64,000 nt of DNA. Origin: Paenalcaligenes hominis (GTDB lineage Bacteria > Pseudomonadota > Gammaproteobacteria > Burkholderiales > Burkholderiaceae_B). The first letter of the stretch is position 1. Each line of letters begins with the position of its first letter. The DNA lies in assembly GCF_011927625.1 (NCBI RefSeq), contig NZ_JAATIZ010000004.1, positions 62,001 through 126,000 of the forward strand. Reading direction: 5' to 3'. Below, in pieces: positions 45,087-53,742 of this stretch. Made by a program: the position numbers and the translations under genes. The notes beneath the pieces were generated by a model that saw only the letters and a program-made list of their open reading frames with translations, ran no database searches and was not told the DNA's origin.

Positions 45087-46504
45087 GCTAGCGCTTGACT
45101 CCACTGAGCTTGTAATAAAGGAATATCCACATCACGCAAACAACGCAGATCTAAATAAAGCGTATCGCGATGAATCCGACCAATAACGGGACGGGGCTGC
45201 ATACGTAACCAATTTTCTATTTTAATAATGGCACTGCCCGCGCGCCCTGAGCCAACGAATTGCACCACCAAGCCATAACTAGGTAATACATCTACCGGCA
45301 TTGCGCCGCTGCCTATTTGGCTAAACATGGGCTCGACGGCCACGTCGTACTCGGCCCCTAACGCGTTCTGTAGTAGAGGCTGCAATACCTGCGCCTGTCG
45401 TTTCATTTCAGCCTGAGGGCGTGTGAATAAAGCTAACGTAGTGAGCTTTTCTGCCAAAAACTCTGGGCTACGATAAAGCGCAAGGACGGGCTCAAGCGCC
45501 GCTAAGGTCAGCTTACCTACGCGTAATGCTCTTTTTAGTGGGTTTTTCTTTAAGGCGCGAATAGAGTCTTTGCTACCCACAATAATGCCTGCCTGGGGCC
45601 CACCTAAAAGTTTATCGCCACTAAAAGTGACCAAATCCGCACCCGCCTGGACGGTTTGTTTAACGGTGGGCTCAGAGGGCAAGCCCCATTTAGCTAAGTC
45701 CACTAAGGTACCACTGCCTAAGTCGACGGTGGTAGGAATGCCTTTTTGACGCCCGATTTGCACGAGCTCGTTAAGACTGACCTCTTTGGTAAAACCCATC
45801 ACAGCGTAATTACTGCAATGAACTTTCATCAGCATAGCGGTGTTTTCAGTAATAGCATCAGCATAATCAAAGGCATGCGTACGATTCGTGGTACCTACCT
45901 CGACCAAACGAGCACCAGCCCGTTTCATAATGTCAGGAATACGAAAAGCACCACCAATTTCAACGAGTTCACCCCGAGACACCACCACTTCTTTTTCTTG
46001 AGCAAAGGTGCTGAGCATCAGCAATACAGCTGCGGCATTGTTATTTACCACCGTTGCGGCCTCTGCCCCCGTGAGTTCACATAACAAGGCTTCGACCAAA
46101 TCGTCTCTATCTCCGCGTTTACCAGTTTCTACATCAAACTCTAAATTTGACGGCGTGGTTAAAGCGGTTACGACGGCATCAATAGCGGCGTCAGGTAATA
46201 AAGCGCGCCCGAGATTGGTGTGCAACACAGTCCCTGTTAGGTTAATCATGGGGCGCAGTTTGGGTTGCAAATCATGCTGCAGTTGCCGTGCAAACTGTTC
46301 GGCTAATTGAGAAAGCGCTAAGTCTGCATGACGTAATTTTTGTGCTAGTGCGCGTTGGCGCAGTTGTGCTTGAAAATGCCTCAAGTGCTGAGTCACTAAC
46401 GTATGGCCGTGCTGCTGCGTTAAGGCTTGAATCGCAGGTAACTGCAACAAACGATCAATAGAAGGTATGTGCGCGGCTTGCGCTAATAAATCAGATTGAG
46501 GCAT
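45083..46504 (-). CDS. selA: L-seryl-tRNA(Sec) selenium transferase
   Basis: This 473-residue PLP enzyme converts Ser-tRNA(Sec) to Sec-tRNA(Sec). The PLP lysine in TFSGDKLLGGPQAGI is at about residue 298 (E. coli 295). MINLTGTVLHTNLGRALLP and VVNNNAAAVLL are conserved. It starts 8 bases after the fdhE stop and overlaps selB by 4 bases, so fdhE-selA-selB are one transcript. Confidence 0.97.
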   Translation of the reverse strand: MPQSDLLAQAAHIPSIDRLLQLPAIQALTQQHGHTLVTQHLRHFQAQLRQRALAQKLRHADLALSQLAEQFARQLQHDLQPKLRPMINLTGTVLHTNLGRALLPDAAIDAVVTALTTPSNLEFDVETGKRGDRDDLVEALLCELTGAEAATVVNNNAAAVLLMLSTFAQEKEVVVSRGELVEIGGAFRIPDIMKRAGARLVEVGTTNRTHAFDYADAITENTAMLMKVHCSNYAVMGFTKEVSLNELVQIGRQKGIPTTVDLGSGTLVDLAKWGLPSEPTVKQTVQAGADLVTFSGDKLLGGPQAGIIVGSKDSIRALKKNPLKRALRVGKLTLAALEPVLALYRSPEFLAEKLTTLALFTRPQAEMKRQAQVLQPLLQNALGAEYDVAVEPMFSQIGSGAMPVDVLPSYGLVVQFVGSGRAGSAIIKIENWLRMQPRPVIGRIHRDTLYLDLRCLRDVDIPLLQAQWSQALA

Positions 46505-46512
46505 GAATAAGC

Positions 46513-47454
46513 TTAGTCTTCAGTTTGGTGCTGTTGCCATAAAAAAGGGTTGTCGCTAACGCGATAAAAACCTTCTTCGCCCATCAGCATATCTAACTCG
46601 AGGGTAGCCAGATCATCTGCCACGGCTTCGACCATTTGGTCTTTATTTTGGTAGAAAATCTTTCTATACGTATTGCACTTGCCACACGATTCAGCTTTTA
46701 TGGCTTCAGACCCTGCTTCGATAGAGTGATAAGTAATTTTTTCTGTGTCTTCACAATGGGTACATGTAACACGAACCACATGCCACTCGGTAGAGCACAA
46801 GCCGCAAATAGCGTAACGCATGCCATCGCGTGACCCACCTATGCGCACAATACTTGACACAGGCAAACTACCGCAACAAGGGCACACACCAAACGGGGTG
46901 ATGATAGGTAGATCGCCCTCTGGAAAGTTAATGCCAAGACGCGTCCAATAGACTTGTAATGCGGCCATCACAAAAGGTGCACGCGCGGCATCCACCCCTT
47001 CGTCAAAGCGCGCCAACAAAGCGTCAGCAAGGTGCTCTAGGCTGTCTGTTTTGGTTGCTATTTCACCTATTATATTTTGGCAAATGGTTTTTACAGCATC
47101 GGGCATTTCTGCCTGAGCCTGCACATGCTGCACAATATCTGCCAATATGGCAAGCCATGTACCATCACGCTTCCAACCTGTGGCTTGCAAAGGAGGCATA
47201 CCGTGCGCTTGGGCACGATCGACCTGCTCTTTGGCTGCGCCTGGGATAGTTGTATAACGCAACAGTGCGGCTTGCTGTGCCTCGGCCACGTGGGCCATAA
47301 CTAATAAATAATCACCGATTGAACTTTCTGCTGCCAATTGGCGCAGACGGTTTGCACGCTCTTGGAACACAGAGCGTTCCTCGGGCTGTGCTAAACGAGG
47401 AATATGGGTGTGATCTAACCCTTCGATTTCACCACGGGATAAGATGCGCTGCAT
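46513..47454 (-). CDS. fdhE: Formate dehydrogenase accessory protein FdhE
   Basis: This 313-residue cytoplasmic protein is required for formation of active, membrane-bound formate dehydrogenase. Paired-cysteine motifs in the C-terminal half, CPCCG, CGLC, CTHC and CGKC (about residues 190-275), are the family's iron/zinc ligands. It links the formate dehydrogenase genes upstream to the sel genes downstream. A terminator-like hairpin lies 12-50 bases before its start, which could lower its expression relative to fdoGHI. AGGAG lies 5 bases before the ATG. Confidence 0.95.
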   Translation of the reverse strand: MQRILSRGEIEGLDHTHIPRLAQPEERSVFQERANRLRQLAAESSIGDYLLVMAHVAEAQQAALLRYTTIPGAAKEQVDRAQAHGMPPLQATGWKRDGTWLAILADIVQHVQAQAEMPDAVKTICQNIIGEIATKTDSLEHLADALLARFDEGVDAARAPFVMAALQVYWTRLGINFPEGDLPIITPFGVCPCCGSLPVSSIVRIGGSRDGMRYAICGLCSTEWHVVRVTCTHCEDTEKITYHSIEAGSEAIKAESCGKCNTYRKIFYQNKDQMVEAVADDLATLELDMLMGEEGFYRVSDNPFLWQQHQTED

Positions 47455-47465
47455 CAGGACTCCTA

Positions 47466-47502
47466 GAAAAACAGGGCTGCTACCGTAAGAACGATAGCAG
47501 CC
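47466..47502 (-). terminator. Terminator-like hairpin between fdoI and fdhE
   Basis: On the minus strand GGCTGCTATCG and CGGTAGCAGCC form an 11-base-pair stem (one wobble) with loop TTCTTA, followed shortly by TTTTT. It stands between fdoI and fdhE, only about 12 bases before the fdhE start. T residues flank both sides. It probably stops or reduces transcription between the enzyme and the selenium genes. Confidence 0.8.
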
Positions 47503-47530
47503 TCTTTTTAGCTATAAAGCCGGGGGAAAA

Positions 47531-48169
47531 CTACTTTACGTCTTGTTTGCGAATTTCTTCGCGGAACCAGTCGCGGTGGTTTTTCCAAGCCCAGCCTCGG
47601 CTAACGGTACCTCGTGTCATAGCACGCACAGAACCTTTAACCCAAATTGCTGCATAGATGTGCACAATAATGGCACAAATCAACAAGAAGGCAAAGAGAG
47701 CATGCACCACAGAAGCAAGACGGATCATGTCAATGCCAAACAAGTACGAGAAGTACTCGCGCCAAATAACAATACCCGATGCTAACAAACCAAGCATTAA
47801 GATAATCAATACATAAAACAGTAGCTTTTGACCAGCGTTATAACGACCGGTGGTCGGCACGCCTTCTGTTTCATTTCTGAGTACCTTGGGCATAGCACTT
47901 AGCCACTCGCTGTCTTTTTTCGTGAAACGATTGAATCGCATCAAGCGGAAAGCCAAGATAAAGAAGCTGAGGAACATAACCACACCAATAAAGGGGTGCA
48001 GAATACGTGTCCACGTAGGGCTTCCTAGTAAATTGGATAACCAAAAGAAAGCTGGGTGAAAGAGAGCCAAACCCGATGCCGTCAACAGTATAAAGGTTAT
48101 CGCGGTAATCCAGTGGTTGATACGCTCGCCCGCTGTATACCTAACGATGGGGTACTTTTTGTCAGACAT
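47531..48169 (-). CDS. fdoI: Formate dehydrogenase cytochrome b556 subunit (gamma)
   Basis: This 212-residue membrane subunit has four helices and binds two b haems, passing electrons from FdoH to quinone. [20 protein letters not shown] near the N-terminus carries a haem-ligand His, and [22 protein letters not shown] carries others. I chose the ATG at 48169 ([11 protein letters not shown]), which overlaps the fdoH stop by 8 bases; the frame is open to 48196. It is the last fdo gene before the hairpin. Confidence 0.95.
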   Translation of the reverse strand: MSDKKYPIVRYTAGERINHWITAITFILLTASGLALFHPAFFWLSNLLGSPTWTRILHPFIGVVMFLSFFILAFRLMRFNRFTKKDSEWLSAMPKVLRNETEGVPTTGRYNAGQKLLFYVLIILMLGLLASGIVIWREYFSYLFGIDMIRLASVVHALFAFLLICAIIVHIYAAIWVKGSVRAMTRGTVSRGWAWKNHRDWFREEIRKQDVK

Positions 48170-49070
48170 GGTTTTCATCCTCCGCCTTAGCAGCACGCTC
48201 GTCTTCCTCGGTGGTCTCTACTGGGCCTCGGCGCATGTAATGGATAAATCCAGCAAATGCCGTTAATGCCATGGCTGCGACCCCAAAGGGTTTGGCCATG
48301 CCTTTCCAGAATGAAACCATAGGACTGATTTGAGGATCCCGTGGCAAGTCAGCGTAAATTTCTGGCTTGTCTGCGTGATGCAGCACATACATAACGTGCG
48401 TGCCACCCACACCTTGGGGATCGTATAAACCAGCGTGCTCGTAACCTCGAGAGTTTAAGTCCACAATACGCTCTGCTGCATGCACTTTCATGTCTTCTTT
48501 GGTGCCAAATACAATGGCACCGGTAGGACAGGTTTTTACACAAGCAGGCTCTTGACCCACGGCAACGCGGTCAGAACAAAGCGTACATTTGTAAGCTTTC
48601 TGATCAGTTTTAGAGATACGTGGGATATCAAAAGGACATCCCGTAATACAGTACCCACAACCAATACAGTTCTCTTGGTTAAAGTCGACGATACCATTCG
48701 TATGTTGAACAATTGCACCAGGAGACGGACAGGCTTTTAAACAGCCTGGGTCTTCACAGTGCATACAGCCATCTTTACGAATGAGCCATTCGAGGTCTCC
48801 TTTGTCGTCTACATATTCTGTAAAACGCATTAGAGTCCACGTGTTTTCGGTCAGATCCGCAGGGTTGTCGTACACCCCTGTGTTAATACCGATGTCGTCA
48901 CGCAGGTCATTCCACTCCATACAAGCCACCTGACACGCCTTACAACCGATACACTTGGTGGTATCGATCAGTTTGGCTACGCCTTCGGTGCCTTCGATAG
49001 GATGACGTACGCCAGGCGGAGGAGTCGTGGTCGCTGAACGACGCTTAATGTCCATTGCTTTTAATGCCAT
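48162..49070 (-). CDS. fdoH: Formate dehydrogenase iron-sulfur subunit (beta)
   Basis: This 302-residue subunit carries four [4Fe-4S] clusters, with cysteine motifs [43 protein letters not shown] and [10 protein letters not shown]-terminal helix (about 258-275) anchors it in the inner membrane and its charged end is cytoplasmic. It transfers electrons from the FdoG active site to the cytochrome subunit. It lies 10 bases after fdoG and overlaps fdoI by 8 bases. Confidence 0.96.
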   Translation of the reverse strand: MALKAMDIKRRSATTTPPPGVRHPIEGTEGVAKLIDTTKCIGCKACQVACMEWNDLRDDIGINTGVYDNPADLTENTWTLMRFTEYVDDKGDLEWLIRKDGCMHCEDPGCLKACPSPGAIVQHTNGIVDFNQENCIGCGYCITGCPFDIPRISKTDQKAYKCTLCSDRVAVGQEPACVKTCPTGAIVFGTKEDMKVHAAERIVDLNSRGYEHAGLYDPQGVGGTHVMYVLHHADKPEIYADLPRDPQISPMVSFWKGMAKPFGVAAMALTAFAGFIHYMRRGPVETTEEDERAAKAEDENHV

Positions 49071-49080
49071 TACGATCTCC

Positions 49081-52000
49081 TTATGCCTTTTCCACGTTTA
49101 CGAGGAAGGACTTGAACTCGGGCGTTTGCGAGTTTCCGTCGCCCACAAATGGGGTTAAGGTATTCGCCAAGAAACCGGGTTTAGTCAGTCCTACAAAGCC
49201 CCAATGGATAGGAATACCCACCTGGTGCACTCGTGTGCCATCTACATCTAAGCTAACTATGCGTTTTGTCACTACTGCTTTAGCTTTAATGTAGCCTCGA
49301 TTTGAAGACACTTTGACTAAGTCGCCGTGCTTAATGCCTTTGCTCTCTGCGAGCTCTTCACCGATTTCCACAAACTGCTCGGGTTGAATAATAGCATTCA
49401 GTCGAACGTTCTTAGTCCAATAGTGGAAGTGTTCGGTAATACGATAGGTAGTGCCCACATACGGGAACTTGTCTACTTTTCCGAACTCGGCCCAATCGTC
49501 TTTAAACACGCGTGCAGCTGGATTACTTGTTGCCTTGTCGTTGTCTTTGAACAAGGGGTTATAACCCAATGGTGTTTCGAATGGCTCGTAGTGAGTAGGG
49601 AAAGGTCCTTCGGCTAGCCCCTTGCGAGCAAAGAAGCGCGCTGTACCTTCGGGGTTCATAATAAACGGCCCCATCCCACTGCCTGGTAGCTCGTCGATTT
49701 TGAAGTCAGGTACGTCTGCGCCGGTCCATTTTTTACCATCCCAATGGACGAGCGAACGGGTTGGATCGAACGGTTTGCCATCGAGGTCACAGGATGCACG
49801 GTTATATAACACGCGACGGTTTGCTGGCCAAGCCCAAGCCCAATTAAGGGTTTGACCAATGCCAGTAGGATCGCTGTTATCACGGCGTGCCATCATGTTG
49901 CCTGCTTCGGTCCATGAACCGGCGTAGATCCAGCAACCACCTAGTGTAGAACCATCGTCACGCATCTCGCCAAAGCCAGCTAATTGTTCGCCTGCCTTGC
50001 GGATTACGTTGCCATTGGCATCTAACACATCCGTAATTGCACGGCCGTTTAGTTCCTTGGCCAGCTCTTCGGCAGTGGGATGCACTGGATTGCTGTATGG
50101 CCAATACACATTGTTGATCGGGTCTGCAAAGGTACCGCCCTCTTTCTTGTAGAGCTCTCGAATATGGTGATAGAGGGTCGCCATAATTTCGATGTCAGTT
50201 TTTGCCTCTGCAGGTGGCTCGGCGGCCTTCCAGTGCCACTGTAACCAGCGACCGGAGTTCACCAATGCGCCGTCTTCTTCGGCAAAGCAAGAAGTGGGTA
50301 AACGGAAGACTTCGGTTTTAATAGAAGCCGTGTCTACGTCATTAGATTCGCCTGCATTACGCCAGAACTCGGAAGTTTCTGTAGCTAAAGGATCCATGAT
50401 GACCATGAATTTTAGCTTGGAGAAACCTTTTATAAGCTTGGCCTTGTTGGGCGCAGCCGCTAATGGGTTAAACCCTTGACAGATATAACCATTAATTTCG
50501 CCTTTGTTCATGAGCTCGTACGCTTGGAGCATATCGTAAAGCTTGTCTAGCTTTGGTAGATAGTCGTAGGCGTAATTGTTGTACTCATGGGCGTAATCGC
50601 CCCACCAAGCTTTAGCTAAGCTAACGTGAAACTTCTTGTAATTGCTCCAGTAACTGAGCTGATTTTTACGTAAAGGTTTCAACGCGCGAGCTGCAATATA
50701 ACCATCAAAGTCTTGCTCGGCTTCGTTAGGTAGAGTGAGGTAGCCCGGCAACAAATTGGACATGAGCCCAATGTCTGTCAGACCTTGAATGTTGGAGTGT
50801 CCGCGCAATGCGTTCATCCCACCCCCAGCAATACCGATATTACCCAATAGCAACTGCATCATTGCGCCAGTGCGAATGATTTGTGAGCCGATTGAGTGCT
50901 GTGTCCAACCTAGTGCGTACAAGATGGTACCAGCACGATCTGGTGTATGGGTTGTGGCTAAGAGTTCACATACCTGTTGGAATTTATCCACAGGTGTACC
51001 ACAAACGCGGTTCACCATTTCTGGTGTATAGCGCTCGTAATGCTTACGCAACAAATTGTAAACACAACGTGGGTGTGACAATGACGGATCAGTGACGACC
51101 TCGCCGTTCTCGTCTAGCTCGTAATCCCAACTGGCTTTGTCATAGGTACGTGTCTCTGGGTTGTAACCAGAGAAAAGACCGTCTTCAAAGTCAAAGTCTT
51201 CGCGCACGACAAAAGACATGTCAGTGTAATTTTTGACATATTCGTGCTGGATTAGATCGTTGTCGAGCAAATATTTGATGACACCACCCAAGAACACAAT
51301 ATCTGTGCCCGTACGGATAGGTGCATATAAATCGGCTACGGATGCAGAACGATTAAAACGTGGGTCAACAACAATAAGTTTTGCACCACGATTTGCCTTG
51401 GCTTCAGTTACCCATTTAAAACCACAGGGGTGAGCTTCGGCTGCGTTCCCGCCCATAATCAAAATCACGTCAGCGTTTTTGATGTCGACCCAATGGTTCG
51501 TCATCGCGCCGCGGCCAAACGTCGGGGCAAGACCTGCCACCGTCGGACCGTGTCAAACACGCGCTTGATTATCGAATACGAGCATACCCATTGTGCGAAC
51601 AACCTTGTGGGTAATGTATCCCACTTCGTTACTACTGGCCGAGGCCGCTAGCATACCGGTTGTTGTCCAACGGTTTACAATTTTTCCGTCGTCTGATCGT
51701 TGAATGAAGTTAGCATCGCGGTCCTCTTTCATGAGTTTAGCGATACGGGTGTAAGCATCATCCCAAGAAATACGTTCCCATTTATCAGAGCCTGGGGCTC
51801 GGTATTCGGGGTATTTCAAACGGTTGGGACTATGAATGAAGTCGACTAGACCTGCCCCTTTAGGACAAAGAGTGCCCCGGTTTACCGGGTGGTCGTGGTC
51901 GCCTTCGATGTGAAGAACACTGGCTTTGGCGTTTTTTGCGCCATCGCCTAAGCTATAAAGTAAAATTCCACAGGCTACAGAACAATAAGGACAGGTGCTA

Positions 52001-52143
52001 CGGGTTTCGGTCATGCGTTCAAGCTTGTATTGTCTTGCCGCAGCGACCGCGGGTGTAGGCGTGACGCCTAACAGAGCCATACTAGACCCCGCTAATGTGC
52101 CCCCTGTTACCTTAAAAAACTGGCGCCGACTCATGTTATTCAT
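49081..52143 (-). CDS. fdoG: Formate dehydrogenase major subunit, selenoprotein (alpha)
   Basis: This 1020-residue molybdopterin enzyme oxidises formate to CO2. The reading frame contains an in-frame UGA at 51553-51555 that encodes selenocysteine at residue 197, in the active-site motif [18 protein letters not shown]. coli FdnG has Sec at 196. The N-terminus has a Tat signal with SRRQFFK, so the enzyme is exported folded. CPYCSVACG holds a [4Fe-4S] cluster. I chose the ATG at 52143 because GGAGAG lies 6 bases upstream; the frame is open to 52170. Without the UGA read-through the product would be a truncated 196-residue fragment. It leads the fdoG-fdoH-fdoI operon; FdnG or FdoG identity is not decided by sequence. 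Confidence 0.95.
51520..51555 (-). promoter_or_regulatory. SECIS element directing selenocysteine insertion in fdoG
   Basis: The mRNA immediately after the UGA folds into a hairpin: GGCA-GGUCU-UGCC forms the upper stem and loop, a bulged U lies below it, and CGACGG pairs with CCGACG with one A-A mismatch. The GGUCU loop and bulged U are the features SelB recognises in E. coli fdhF and fdnG. Seen in sequence; SelB binding is established for the family. Confidence 0.9.
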
Positions 52144-52182
52144 GGACGCTCTCCATTTTTGAATAATCAATTATGCTTCAGG

Positions 52183-52218
52183 GACATAAATGTCATGCGT
52201 TGTTACGAGATTTATCTC
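52183..52218. promoter_or_regulatory. Two 12-base dyads 24 bases apart in the fdoG-dtd divergent region
   Basis: GACATAAATGTC at 52183-52194 and GAGATTTATCTC at 52207-52218 each have perfect 5-base arms around a two-base centre. They share the pattern GA-N-AT-WW-AT-N-TC, and their starts are exactly 24 bases apart. They lie 40-75 bases upstream of fdoG and 57-92 upstream of dtd. They do not match FNR, NarL or ModE sites that I recall. They may be operators for an unidentified regulator. Confidence 0.5.
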
Positions 52219-52274
52219 ATAAATCCATTGTACTCAAAATATACTCCTTTCCATATAAACACAGGTATACAACG

Positions 52275-52715
52275 ATGTTAATTTTAATTCAACGTGTAAA
52301 GCAAGCTGAGGTGCACATTGCAGAAAACACAGTAGGCGCAATCAGCAAAGGCTTATTGGTCTTTGTGTGTGCTGAGCCCACGGATACCTCCACCACCTTA
52401 GACAACGCTTTAAAAAAAATAATAAATTTACGAATTTTTGCTGATGCAGAAGGAAAAATGAACTTGAATGTACAGCAAATAAACGGGGGTATTTTATTGG
52501 TTAGTCAGTTCACTTTAGCTGCTGATACGCAGCGCGGCAATCGCCCAAGCTTCACTAAATGCGCGCCTCCTGACTTAGCCGAGCAACTTTATGATCAATT
52601 TATCAGTAAAGCAAAAGCGGCCTACCCTCAGATTGCCACAGGCCAATTTGGAGCTGACATGGATGTGCATTTAATTAATGATGGCCCGGTTACTATTCCA
52701 ATGCAAATTAATTAA
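52275..52715 (+). CDS. dtd: D-aminoacyl-tRNA deacylase
   Basis: This 146-residue enzyme removes D-amino acids from mischarged tRNA. The conserved SQFTLAADTQRGNRPSFTKC at about 78-97 contains the catalytic and cross-subunit motifs, and GPVTIPMQI near the C-terminus carries the family GPVT motif. I chose the ATG at 52275 (MLILIQRVKQAEV), which gives the usual Dtd start; the frame is open upstream to 52173. It is divergent from fdoG and transcribed alone. Confidence 0.95.
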   Translation: MLILIQRVKQAEVHIAENTVGAISKGLLVFVCAEPTDTSTTLDNALKKIINLRIFADAEGKMNLNVQQINGGILLVSQFTLAADTQRGNRPSFTKCAPPDLAEQLYDQFISKAKAAYPQIATGQFGADMDVHLINDGPVTIPMQIN

Positions 52716-53027
52716 AGCTTAAACGATCTTAAAGACCTACTTTATTAACCCATAAAAAGTGCAACCGCCCTAAATTACTTACAGAAATATAATTATAATT
52801 AAAAAATCAAACGGTTTGTAACACCAGCAATACATTTAAATAAACGCTACGTTATAAGACGCGTGCTGAAGGGGTAAATAAGCGTTTTTTAGACATGATT
52901 ATGAGGCGTTTTATTAAATTAATCCAAGAAATAATAGGTACAGATCCGCTAAAGTAAGCCTTGTTCTTGCACTGTAGTACATGAAACCTAAAGACTTGGG
53001 TTGACACAACCTTACACAAAGTGGGGG
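52716..53027. other. AT-rich gene-free region after dtd
   Basis: I see no gene. The region is strongly AT-rich between about 52780 and 52850. A perfect GGTTG-ACA-CAACC inverted repeat lies at 52999-53011, about 17 bases upstream of the promoter proposed at 53028, and could be an operator for it. A 61-codon open frame on the minus strand has no ribosome binding site and no recognisable product. Confidence 0.4.
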
Positions 53028-53056
53028 TTGATATCACCGCTCATCAACGTTAAGAT
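53028..53056 (+). promoter_or_regulatory. Putative sigma-70 promoter of the candidate small RNA
   Basis: TTGATA (53028-53033, 5 of 6 matches) is followed after 17 bases by TAAGAT (53051-53056, 4 of 6). The predicted start near 53063 leads into a hairpin-rich, terminator-ended segment with no reading frame. Inferred from spacing and context. Confidence 0.55.
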
Positions 53057-53062
53057 AGATCT

Positions 53063-53182
53063 ACATTTCGAGTTGAACATCTTGTTCATGCCAACCTGTT
53101 ACCCATACAAGGTGGATGCATAATGTGGCATTACTAATGCAATACTGGGTTACCGCCGCCCGCCTCTAGCGGGCATTTTTTT
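53063..53182 (+). ncRNA. Candidate structured small RNA or leader RNA with terminator
   Basis: About 120 bases without a convincing reading frame fold into three elements. TGAACA-TCT-TGTTCA (53074-53088) is a perfect hairpin. ACCCA at 53101-53105 can pair with TGGGT at 53146-53150 around a nested TGCAT/ATGCA and AATG/CATT stem. GCCCGC-CTCTA-GCGGGC followed by seven T residues (53158-53182) is an intrinsic terminator. A promoter-like pair lies just upstream. It could be a free small RNA or a termination-control leader for the small gene at 53246. I do not recognise it as 6S, tmRNA, RNase P or a known riboswitch. Confidence 0.55.
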
Positions 53183-53245
53183 ATGGGGTTATTTATACCG
53201 ACTTGCTCGCCCCGGGCATTCTGCCAAAGAGCTAAAAAGGAAATT

Positions 53246-53503
53246 ATGGCGAATGAAATTACCATTGATGGCGAACGTTTTACTACGACTACCGCTCCTG
53301 ACTCAGCCTTGGTTCAAATTTATCACCAAACCAAAAAACGGCTAGTGGCTTCATTTAATCCCAACACGGCATCGCTCTTTAGCCCTAGAGCTTATGGTTC
53401 GTGGTCTAGCATTCATCCCGACACCAGTCTCAGCCTTTTGGAAAAAATAGAGCCGCATTTAGTCGAGCAATGTAAACAACGCATAATCAATCAATATAAA
53501 TAA
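53246..53503 (+). CDS. Small hypothetical protein
   Basis: I do not recognise this 85-residue protein. It begins MANEITIDGERFTTTTAPDS, has no signal peptide or membrane helix, and contains FSPRAYGSWSSIHPDTSLSL in the middle. AAGGA about 6 bases before the ATG at 53246 supports this start over an in-frame ATG at 53183, which sits in the preceding terminator. It has its own terminator 18 bases after the stop. The candidate RNA just upstream could control it. Confidence 0.6.
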   Translation: MANEITIDGERFTTTTAPDSALVQIYHQTKKRLVASFNPNTASLFSPRAYGSWSSIHPDTSLSLLEKIEPHLVEQCKQRIINQYK

Positions 53504-53520
53504 CAGCCTAGTATTGATAG

Positions 53521-53552
53521 AAAAACCCGCTTGAACTCAAGCGGGTTTTTTT
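53521..53552 (+). terminator. Rho-independent terminator after the small hypothetical gene
   Basis: AAAAACCCGCTTGA pairs perfectly with TCAAGCGGGTTTTT around a two-base centre, giving a long GC-rich stem ending in a T-run. It is symmetrical and may work in both directions. Confidence 0.92.
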
Positions 53553-53742
53553 ATTCTTTTTGCGCCAAAACCCTGTTGTCTAAGGTAAAGAGCTACATAG
53601 CGTAGACAACCTAAGCATCCTTTATTTAGGTTATTTAAGCTTGCATTTTATTACTTTTTGCCTATGCCGTTAAGAATTTGATCACGCTCAGTACTAAAGG
53701 TTCAGGTATGATCAATTTATTGTCTGTTTTTGTTTTTTTATT

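Noticed and set aside
51541-51555. Frameshift or nonsense mutation breaking a formate dehydrogenase gene into two pieces
   Set aside because: The break is a single in-frame UGA at the known selenocysteine site, followed by a SECIS-like hairpin and with selABCD adjacent, so the gene is intact.
52852-53037. 61-codon minus-strand open frame in the gap after dtd
   Set aside because: No recognisable product, no ribosome binding site, and it overlaps the inverted repeat and promoter proposed for the small RNA.
53246-53503. KTSC-domain protein
   Set aside because: Size is similar, but the expected glycine/tyrosine pattern of that domain is not seen, so it is left as unknown.
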